From Hermatobates lingyangjiaoensis (taxonomy: Eukaryota > Arthropoda > Insecta > Hemiptera > Hermatobatidae): a DNA stretch of 64,000 bases. A program made the translations under genes and the position numbers. Location: positions 3,311,001 through 3,375,000 of the forward strand of contig JAPFBL010000003.1 of NCBI GenBank assembly GCA_026182355.1, in the 5' to 3' direction. Shown here in pieces: positions 37,601-49,600 of this stretch. The notes below the pieces were generated by a model that saw only the letters and a program-made list of their open reading frames with translations, was not told where the DNA came from and searched no databases. Within the stretch, counting starts at the first letter, position 1. Every line of letters begins with the position of its first letter.

Positions 37601-40600
37601 AGCCTACTATAGGATTTAGTGCTCGAAGAGTTTACCATGGAAAGTTTAGCTCCGAGAGCCAATTATGAACTGTTTTTCCCTGGGAGCACACAACTGAAAG
37701 AGATTATTGAACTATGGAAGCAAGTTCACAGGGAGCCAACCATGGTTAATAGGTCTTAGGAAACATACATTGCAAGTAGTTCTTAGGTAACCTGCTACTT
37801 AAAAGTGCTTAAGAAGCCAACGTTGGAAAGTAATACTTTGTATGGCGTAGTTACTACGTTTCTAATAACCATAATTCAACTTTTTTTGTTTGTATATTTT
37901 TGAATTTGATTTTTAATGAATATAATAAATTAAATTAAATTGAATTTTAAATGCCTATACACTGATAGAGACTGATATGTTAGGCACCTGTCGGCATGGT
38001 CATTGGAATAAGGCGGACTAGAGTTAGGTGAGTAGGCCTCATTTTCTTTGTCATGACCTTCTTCGTGGCCTCCTGACATTGTCAGCTTCTTTTCCTCAAA
38101 GTCAACATCTGTCTCTTTCCTTTTCGATGATTTCCTGATCATCTAAAAATTAAAACACATATCAAACATCTGTTACGATATACTATTACTATTGTTAACA
38201 TCCCGTTAATGTGCAAGTATTTACTTTTATATTATATTATAATTTATTCAATCCTATTATTAAATTTCATTTATTTAACAGTCCACCAAATAACAACAAA
38301 AAACAAAAATTTTCAGTTTATTACTAATATTTTATGAAAAATTAACTACTCCCTTCTGACTTTGTAAAAAAGGAAACAGAAGAATGGAGACACCGTTTTT
38401 GTTGTTTTTCTTGTGACTTCAAAGAGCTAGTAATGCCACCTATAGTATATTTATTTTAAAACAAATATACGCCAGTTCATTACTATATCATTTTCCTATA
38501 ATATGGGAACTAGATAGCAACCGTCCTTTAACAAAGGACCAAAGTGACTTTTTCCATTTTAAAAGAATCCTTAGATGATATGATTTTGATATCAATCCCA
38601 ACATACCTGCAACATACCATTAACTATGGGTAATTTGCAGCCCTCAACTGTTCAGTTCAGTGCCTAAAAACTTGCCCACTGCGTCAAGTGGGAAATCCGA
38701 TCTTGTTATTGAGATTTGTTAGTAACAAAGTCTCAGGAGATGATCTTTAATGGACAAAGTTGGCATAAGAGTCCACTTAAGAACACTGATATTTTTGATA
38801 ACTGCTGTTAAAGATATTAAAAATATCGAATGCTAGACTACCTGTGACCCTTTGTGTTACTCAAAAATTATAGCAATAGTTATTGAAATAAATTCACTGA
38901 ACATGATTGACAGGGATAATTTTAATTGTTTGTTATTAAAGTATAGAAACAGATTCTTATATGGCTCAAGATTTTGATATAGTATTCTTAACATGATTCA
39001 AGATATATACACAGTAAATATATTTAGCGAAATAAAAATCATTTATTTTATGACATAAATAAATAAAACATCAATTCAAGTTGTGTACACAATATCAAAT
39101 ATATTTAAAGCAAACAAAACTGGTGAATTTAAATATTCAATTTATTTACCCAATATAAAATAACTTGCGAGTACGCAAGCAACTGGGCTACCCTGACCTA
39201 ATACGATTTGTTATTATTAATACAACTACAACAAAGTCAATCACAACAAAAGTAAATATTATAATAATTTCAGGTCTCTATCTCCACGGAAAATGGGTGA
39301 ATAAACAAACTGACGAACTTTATATATATATATATACAATAAAATAAAAAACGAAGGAAACACACAGAAAGACACAGACATAACTCACATCGATATTTCG
39401 ACAATCGTCGTCATCAGGAGGTGCGAAGAGCGAAGAGTCCCGCAGGAAGACAGGGCGGTACTCAAGTCCGCTGGACCGTTTCTTTTAATTGTGTATATAT
39501 ATATATATATATATACAATGATCAAACCACAATAAAAAATGGGAAAACAAGACTATTTCTTATTGTTGTCTGATCATTGATTGTTATTTCACGTGTTTAT
39601 GTGAAATCTTTTTATATATATATATATATACATAGATACATTTGCACTACTGTCATCGGCGAGCACGCAAGCCACTGGCTACCCTGGCTCTATGTCTTTC
39701 CTTTATTACCATTGCTTATATTATTCAAATTTTAAATTCAAAATTTTTGTTGTTACATTTATTATTTATAATATATTTGTGCTACTGTCAGCGGCGAGCA
39801 CGCAAGCCACTGGGCTACTCTGGTTTCATACCTTACTTTATTGCCAGTGTTTATATTACGCAAATGTTAAAGTAAACAAAAAAATTTTTCATATATATAT
39901 AACATATTTCCATTACTGTCATAGGCGAACACGCAGCCACTGGCTACTCAGGTAATATGTATTATAATTTCCGGTCTCTATCTTCAGAGAAAATGGGTGA
40001 ACAAACAAACAAACTCACGAACTTTATATATAGAGATAAATTATATTTTTTAAAAAAAAATATAAGCTATGCATCAGTTAAAAAATTGTAAAGTAATTAC
40101 TTTTATTAATAAAGACTTGAAATGTACACTGCATTTAAATCTAACATAAATTACTGATCAATTACCTTATCTGAATAACAAAAATGATAATAATTATTAC
40201 TGATAATAATTAAGAATTAACACTACTTTAAATTAATCGGCAGAAGTTAAGTTACTTTAAAAATATATGTAGATGCATATTCTTTTCTATATGAATAGAT
40301 GGAATCATCTATTCATATAGAAAAGAACTATGATATGTATATGTATCATGTATATGTATATGAATGATTCCATCTATTCATATAGAAAAGAACTCATAAA
40401 TTATTAGGGTTTTAGGAAAGAGAGTCAGAAGAGTTGGGAAAGTTTGCTCCTTTTGAGAAGAAGCTAGTTCCCTTGAAGTAACTTCTACGGAATTACATCC
40501 CTTGAAACGGATATGAACTATGTACATTAGAGTTTAACACCAGAATCTTACTTGTGCTGTTTCCCAAATCTTGTTATATAACACAGAGATACAATAAGAA

Positions 40601-43600
40601 CATAACATGAAAGAATTGTATTAATCAACCTCAATTCCTTAAAATATAGAATAATAGTTCATAATACGAAGTGAATTATGCTAATTTCACATGCTGTATG
40701 TATATAAATGGATTAGCTGTTTATGGTGTATGCAAACTGGAAAGCCATTCTTCTTGATCTAATGAGAAACCCCAATACTTTATTATAAACAGAGCAGATT
40801 GTAAAAAAGTTTAAACATAAACAAAATTTGTGAGTGCATGTTTTTGATTGGAACTGTCAGCATGGTTAGCTGAGTTGCCGATATCATATAAAGTTCTTGC
40901 TTCAAAAAAAGCCCTCAATCTATATTTATCTAACGTCACAAATGGACAATCTTGTACAAGCAACCTTTCGGAGATGACGAAAAGTCTTGGATAATAAGTC
41001 TGTACGAATAATTCATTACGGATGTTCACTCCAAATGAACTTGAGAACAAAAATGTCAGTTTGCCGAAACAGAATCGACCTAATAATGGCTTACCTACAG
41101 CTAAAACGAATAACAATTAACAAAAATCCACAAAGAGTCTTAAAGATCACAAAAGATAAAAGCTTTTAAGCTTTTATTAAGTTTTTAAGAATTTTATTAA
41201 TTTTTAGAATATTAAGTTTTTAAGCTATTAAGCTTTTAAGAGTAGAGAAAGGTAAGAATGAAGTAAAACTACAGCACACAAGCCCAACTAGTTACCTCTT
41301 TGGCCTGCCTGAGTCCACGTTCCCAAGCTGACTCTCCTTGGGGTTCCTCTTTCCTCGGGGGTTGTTGGTAAGGCACAGGTGGTCCCATCTAATTAAATAT
41401 ACACACACTCTACATGACAATAGTAATAAGATATTCCAAAGTAAATTATAGAAACTATAGTAGCCAGTGCGAAAGAAGTTTGAAATTAAAATTAAGCTAT
41501 TAAGTCAATAAGCATGACAAAATTTAGATATCGATCATTCATTTCTGTAGCATCCCCCATTATCTGTGATGATAGACCACACGTCCCTCCTTAGCTCATT
41601 TCCTAATATTAAAATTAGAATATTAAGATATTTTGTATTTTCAAAACATAAAATAATTTATTGGTTCTTTTTTACTTAAATGGGATCGAAGGATACTTAA
41701 AAGAAAAAAAAATAAAGAGGAGGTGGCATTCCAAACATTTGAAATATATTGACATTTATCGCTTTACCTAAAGAAGTACTATACTTAAAATGAATATAAT
41801 CAGTACACATATTTGACATTTGAGGTTCGAAAAAGATAAATGTATGAATGTATTATTTCTAAACTCATGACAAGTTATTGTATTAAGACTCAAGAATTAT
41901 ACGTATTTGAACAGTGTAGTATTTTCAATCATTACAATTTTTAATAACATATCACTAATAAATGTATCCAATGTAAGAGGTTAAGGGATACATGTTATTA
42001 GTGATGAATTATGATGTACCATACATTCTTCTCACCACTAGACTAGTTCGGATCACGTCCGGATCCTAGCCTATCTGTCAGATGGTGTCTGTCGGTTTTA
42101 GGACACTAACTAATAGATGCCCTGATTTAATAATTTAATAGGTATAATGCACATTATACTTACATTTATATATTGACGAATATAAAAATTATACTTATAA
42201 ATTTATAAATAAGTGTAAAAATGAATTAAGATTATCAAGGAAAGTATTGGGGTTAACACAATGTATTGAAAAATATTTTACCAACTACGATTTAGTCTGA
42301 ACATTTAATTTAACCTGTTTTTTACATAACATGATAAATTAAACGTAATTGAAAAACAGTTTAGTGGCGTAAAAATTATAAACAGCTGTCTCTTTGTCGA
42401 GTAGGAAATATATAACTAGAGATGAATTTCTGATTTTCATTATTTTCACACACAAAATACATCTATTCTTTACTGAATATCAATTAAGGCACTTTTCATA
42501 CATACCTGCTAATATAGCAAAATGGCAAGCAATCTATGATTTATTTATCCGCTTATGTGCAGATTCAAAATGAATAAATGGTTTTCATAATCAATTATCC
42601 AGTTTAACAAAAGTTCACCATCAAAGAATTGAAAAACTTTACAGCTACAAAAAAAATGCTTATATCTATAGTTCTTGGAAAGAAAGGCTTGAATTACCAT
42701 GGGAGGTCTATGGTCGATGGGCATATGATGTGGTGGAGGAGGTCTGTGGTAGGGGTCCATGGGATGCATGGGGTGAGGATGGTGATACATGGGGTGGTGT
42801 GGTGGTGGAGGGTGCATCATGGGGGCGTTCATGGGCACCAGAGGCCTGACCATCTCGAACATGGTGTAGTTGCCCTTGTCAGTGACGCCAGGGTGAACAA
42901 ACCTGAAACAGGTCTCCATCAGTGTTAGTCCACATTATTACTAACGCTCACCACTATCAAACTATTTTACTTAAAGACTCCAACAAAATGCAAAAAAAAG
43001 GTCTCTATGACAAAAACAACAACCTTAAATAAAGCTCTGCTCATTTAAGGCAACATTTTTTTTTGTCAAGTTATAGTCACTTAATTTATTGAACTAAATC
43101 ACTTAAACATTTTAAGATATTTAACTCATAAAAAATTTAACTCATTTAATTATTAATAAATTTTCAACTTAATTAGCCACTTTCAAATTAATAAAAAAAA
43201 CAATATTCCCTTTGAACTGGTTCAGTTGTCATATTAATAAAAATGTTATATTTTTTGAAATTCCATGCTTTTTTTTTAAAGTAATATATTAATGCATTTA
43301 ATGTTATTAAAAAGTTACAGGGTTTTAGTTTAGATTTTACAGTTTAGTAGTTTGAAAGAAGGTAAAATTAGGAATACAGATATAATTCAAACAAAATATA
43401 CACCATCGATTAATTAAACAACGATTATTTGTTTCACCTAAAAGAAACTTACCATTTGGTGATGCCATGGAGTGCTATCCAATCATCCAACTGATACCCT
43501 ACAGTGTTTGAATATTAATTTACAAGGAAAAAAAAACTTTGGAAAAGAACCAAACCAAAGCAGTGATAGCCATACAGGAAAAATAACTTTTAATAATTTA

Positions 43601-46600
43601 ACACAAACTAAAAAGTCACAAACTGCTAATTATTTAACACTTTTGAAATTTTGTTAATTTTTACTTGAGACACTGATTCACTTTCTTTTTAGAGAGTTAT
43701 AATCTCTTCACGTTATTGAAGAAAAGAAGAAAATTTCTTGAGTTAGTCTTGAAGTTTACTAAAGCTGAAGGTATATCTAATTTAAGGTATATCTAAATGC
43801 TCTACAAACTTTGTCTCCTCAATGCATACAACTATCTGCCTTTAGTCGTATTCATGTCTGGTACAATATGAAGTGTGCTATGAATATTTTCTGCTTTATC
43901 AGATTTGAAATTCAATGGTTGTCATAGCCACTTCAATGCTGAACTACCTCCAGTTTACTATCTCTCCATATCACTTCCATTTCTAGTTTGTTTTTACTTG
44001 CCACTGAAGAAGATGGGAAAAATATTCGACAGTAGTTTCCACAAAATAATCCAGATCTTGATTCATCATTCTCTACTACACTCCATCAAATCTTAAATAT
44101 AACAAAATGTCACTACACCATTATATGTGACAAATTACAAAATTAAATTAAAATACAGTGGTACCTCGGGATACGAGTTTAATTCGTTCCATAACCTTGC
44201 TTGTATGTCAATTTACTCGTACCTCAAAAGCAATTTTCACCATTGAAATCAATTGAAATGCCATTAATCCGTTACAGCCCCAAAAATACTTACCCGTAAT
44301 TGTTTTTGTTACGTGATTTTGAATAAGAAAAATGTATTTATAAATGACAAATATTGTATAAAAACATAATAAAAGAGAATGTAGAGGTGGTTAGAAAAAA
44401 CTGGTTTTATTAAGTTTACGTACATATCTAATTAGTATTGTGTTATTTAAAGTTAAGTTACACATAACTTAAATGCTATTGTATGTTTAATTTTAGTTAC
44501 TGCTTTTCTCTTCACTGGTCTTTGCCTTTTTCGCAGGATTAAAAAAAAAAAAACTGTCCAAGGGGGTTTGTTTCTTCCTCCCTTACAGGATGCTACGGAA
44601 ATGAGTTAGGCAAGTTTCATTAAATAGATCTGATGCACGACCAATTGCAACTTTATCGGGGTGTTTCTTTGTCATGAACTGTGAAACTCTCCCACATTCC
44701 CAAATCTTCCAATTTTCAAAGGTAAACTGAGAACTGAGTGGGCCGTAGGCGGCATCGTAGAAAAAAGAAAGCTACATATTTATTAATGACCTGATACTAC
44801 AATTGGCTGTTCTCTCGTATCTCAAATTTCACTCGTATTTCAAAGCAAAATTTCGATCATTTGACAGCTCATATCTCAAATAACTCGTATGTTGGGTCAC
44901 TCGTATCCCGAGGTACCACTGTATATTCATAAAAAAAAGCTATTCTTCGGAGGATACGAAAATTTAACATCTCTTTAAAAAAAAAAAGAGTTGATCATAC
45001 ATATGTATCTATGTTGGTACATGAACATATAAAAAAGTTACCTTGTCATATAAAAAAATTAGTTTAAATTATTTAAGTTATGATGTATTTATTAATGAAC
45101 TGTAAAATTTTTGATTGTTGATAGATAGGATTTTGAATGTTCGAATGGTTATCAGTCACCATTTGGTAGAAGTGTGAGACGATTATAGTTCTAATGTAGG
45201 CAAGCTCCAGAAGACTGGCTTAATCATCATTTAATTTATGTCTGAAGTAGATGCAAGTGTCAACACACTTAAAAATCAAACTTTCCTGAAGGGACAAGCA
45301 TAACTCAAGAACGACTCAAATCGGTGCATTCGATACCATAGTGGAGAACAAAGCAGCATTAACACGAATAATCCTACTCATACTTGAAAATAATTAGACA
45401 AGTTATCCATATAAGCCATTTATTCTCGATATGAATTACAGAGCAATTACATATTGCATTCGAGCCATAATTTCGATATCGAAGTTTCAAGAGAAATAAT
45501 CGTTTGGGGTCCCCTGAGACTAACTCAATAGTGTACTCATCTGATAAGACATGAAAGAAAAGTTATGTCACGCTCTCAACAGTGTTTGCCAATTGCTTCG
45601 AGTGCATGTGAGTGTATAATTTTGTTTTTTTTTATGCCCACTACTTCTGCCACGAAAGAATTTATTTATTTACAGCGTAATCCCTGACATATTGCATGCA
45701 ATGGACAACGTATAATTTGTAATTATATCTACAAATCAATACTCTATAATTCATAATATTCCTTAAATAATAAACACATGGATAATCATAATAACATAGC
45801 CCGATTAATTTAGAACTACGAGTTCTAAATGCGTTGTTTTCATAATCAAATTTCCAATTTGTAAAGAGATTACCTTTAAATTTCAAGTATGAGTAAATAG
45901 CAAATAATAACTAACTGCACAACTAAAGGTTAGTACTTATGCTTGTTATTTTGAAAACTAATAAATAATATAATAAATAAACAGCATATTTTCAATCAAT
46001 ACTGATAATCAACTCTTTTTAAGCAATTAGAAAATTAAATGGTGACTGATAACCTACTCGTTCGAAAATCCATACGGATTTTGTGATTACATAATATGGT
46101 AACATCTACCATATGTTTTATGAGGCCCCATATGCGAGAGGAGGAATGGGGGAGGGATTAAGGAAAGAATGACTGTTTTGATTTGACACGTTGGAAACTT
46201 CTTCAGGCTTTCGACAATGTTGGTAATTGATATAAATAGGCAATCAACCAATGATATCAATCCATGGATGGAAAATCAATGAATAGGCATGGTAAGGACC
46301 AAAGACTGAGTATTGGGCATTGACGGGGGGGCAGAGTAACTCAGGTGCTCCTGTTGAGACGGGAATAAGCCGCTAAATACAATGAAAACGGATAATTCCG
46401 TAATGCTCCACTATTCATACCCCACTTCGAACTTTAATTTTGTATAAACCATCTTATATTACAATGCTTTATAAATCCACCACCAATAATCAAATTTAAA
46501 TGCGGATTTTCTGCAAAACCAAGATTTTGTGCTTAAACTCCCTCGCATATGGGGTTTCCATAAAACTTTAAATGTACATTTAATTCTACTAATAATTTCA

Positions 46601-49600
46601 AATACACAATTTTTTTTTAAAAAAATTAAAACAGTAAGTTTATGTAGTAATAAGGAAAGGAAAAGGAAGGGAAATTGAAGAGATAATATAGGAAGGAAGG
46701 GTACCTGGGTGCAATGTATCTATACGGAAGGAACCTCTTGACGAAGACTCGCCTGGGAGGAAACATGGGAAGTCGAGGTAGTACCCTACCTTCTGCATCA
46801 ACATGCCGGAAACTAAAGCAACACCAAGCATGCAAACAGCCAATTGGAACAACTATCTATACCAAACACCACTGCAAACAAATAGTATTAATAAAATATC
46901 CAATACCAGTAGACTCTGTTGAGTAAAACTAAACATTCTTTCCTCTCTTCACTACCATAAAAAGAGAATTATGCTTCATTTTTCAATAGCCATACTATAA
47001 AAAAACCCACTGAACATGCACATACCTTTTTGCAGCCCATTCAGTTACTTACAATTCTTTACAAAACGCACAACAAACAATTTGAAGTCACAGAATGACA
47101 TGCAATACTGAAACCATAAGAGCAAAATTGTGCCAACTCTATAAGTTCCTGTGCTTTCTTCTTACTTTTAATGAAGACTTGAAAGGGTTACATGATGATG
47201 ATCAATTACTATGACTATTGTAGACCACTGATATTATAACTAACAATATTTTTAACACCCTCACACCAAATAGTGTGTTGGCAATAGGTAATAAGGTTAC
47301 TTTCTTTAACACTTCACTACATCTTAACACCTCAGTTCCGAAAAAGAGGTTACTAGTACACGTCCAAATACAAATACCTAACTCTGCCTTGCCCAGTGAA
47401 TTAGAAAATCCATGAAGCAAGAGGAATATATTTCAAATTAAAGAAACGAATAGGATGCCAGTAGGCCTTCTTAGTTTTGAGTTAATAATTAAAAAAACTA
47501 ATTGCACACCACTATGATTAAATTTCTATTTCATGGCGAAAACGGCCTAACCTCAGGACTATTTTCACTCTCTTCTCTCATAGTATTCCCCTTGTACTAA
47601 TTGCACACCACTATGATTAAATTTCTATTTCATGGCGAAAACGGCCTAACCTCAGGACTATTTTCACTCTCTTCTCTCATAGTATTCCCCTTGTACTAAT
47701 TGCACACCACTATGATTAAATTTCTATTTCATGGCGAAAACGGCCTAACCTCAGGACTATTTTCACTATCTTCTCTCATAGTATTCCCCTTGTTGGACGG
47801 GGAATAGAACAATACGGATGGCGTGCTTATCAAATCTAACCACTTATCAATGACACACACCCCCTGTACCAATGACATACTCTGACCCCCTGTACTACGC
47901 GAATCTGCGTTTATTGTTTTGATTGCACTCGGTGTGATGGCCATTACGTTAGTTTGGTTGCCACTAAGCTGCTCACTGGTATGAATAGTCCAGGGATTCC
48001 TTTGATCCCTGCAGGAAATCACCACCGAGGATGGTGTTGGGTAGCACAGTAACCTACCCATCACCATCCATGCAGACTCCTCCCATTGACTTGGATTTAA
48101 AGATTGTTTCCGTGTTCAGGTCCTTAAACAGATCCCTGATGTTAATCCCCTCTTAAATTAACCCCCGTGTTATTTAAGCCCACAGTTTTGGTTTTTATTA
48201 ATGGTTTATTTAAAATAAAATCTTTTATTTTAAATACTATAAAAGATTCCTCGACCCTATATATTGGTCACTTTAAGAGCTTGAGTTAAGCCCATATATG
48301 GGGTTTCATTTTTTTGTAAGTCATCTTAGACTTAGAATGTCATCTAAGGTTAGCTTGCTTGCCAATAGTATCAAGGATTCGGGTTTCAAATCTTGATCAC
48401 AGGTCTACATTTAGCCATCAAAAATGTTGATCCATTCTTCAGGAAGGACACAAAATAGGGTGCAGCAAAACTGTGTTTATGAGCAGCATGAGCAGTGATT
48501 CACTGCTTCAATTTGAAGAATGAAGATTAATTTATAATGCTTAAAGAAGGGAAGGTTTCCTCAAGTATTTATGAAAAGTGTAGAAACACAAGAAATGCTC
48601 ACACTTTTACTGTCGATCAATTAGACGTCTGAAATTGAAACACACTCAGCATTTTCCTAAAAAGCACCAAGTTAACAGGATGTAAAAGGTATGTTGAATT
48701 GACATTGCAACTTTTAAAACTCAACCATCCGGGTACAACTGCTTTCAAAAAATAAAGAAAACACTACCAAGTAGTCTCTTATCTTGACTAAGTTTCAGTA
48801 CTCAGTAACCAAGTATACTGCTGAAATCATTATCTTGTGGGGCGCACTGATAACTGTTTATTATGTTTTGTGTACATGTTGACAATAGAACACTTTAATA
48901 TACATCACTACATGGGTCCCCACATAATACACAGAGTCTCTGTCTATTGCAAATTTCCGGTCAGATCCTCCGTACTGCTGAGCAGATGGCAAGGCGTGCG
49001 ATGAAGTGTAGAATGGAATTAAGAAGTGGCGAAGAAACACAAGGCATGGCGAGTTGATTGAGAGAACAGGGAGAGACGCTTCCAACGGGTCAAGATGGCG
49101 ACAACAACTGGTTCTTACTAACAGCTGGTTCTTAAGAACAGCTGGTTCTAAAGAACAGCTGGTTCTTAAGAACAGCTGGTTCTTACAGACTTGCGTTAGT
49201 GTTGCCGCTACATCACACCTCCCCCAACGGAGAAGTTAACCTTCGAAGCGTCAAAACGAACGATCCGTCCGGAGCGAGTAACTCGAGGTGGTGGATCGTC
49301 CGTTGGCTTCATCGAGGCGTTGGTTGAATTATCAGGTGTTCGATGGGCCTGGAGGCGAGTTACCAGGTGTTGAGTTGACCTGGAGGCGAGTTACCAGGCG
49401 TTGAGTTGACCTGGAGGCGAGTTACCAGGCGTTGAGTTGACCTGGAGGCGAGTTACCAGGCGTTGAGTTGACCTGGAGGCGAGTTACCAGGCGTTGAGTT
49501 GACCTGGAGGCGAGTTACCAGGCGTTGAGTTGATCTGGAGGCGAGTTACCAGGCGTTGAGTTGGTCTGGATATGAGTTACCAGGCGTTGAGTTGACCTGG

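Noticed and set aside
40811..41116. 101-codon minus-strand ORF in ZC3H18 intron 5
   Set aside because: In frame with neither neighbouring exon, no recognised motif; not needed for ZC3H18.
42629..42928. Plus-strand Gly/His/Trp-rich ORF
   Set aside because: Antisense shadow of ZC3H18 exon 4 (His/Pro/Met-rich).
46176..46215. Possible additional hammerhead core (CUGAAGA on the minus strand)
   Set aside because: No GAAA at the required place and no stem II; the nearby GAAA lies on the wrong side.
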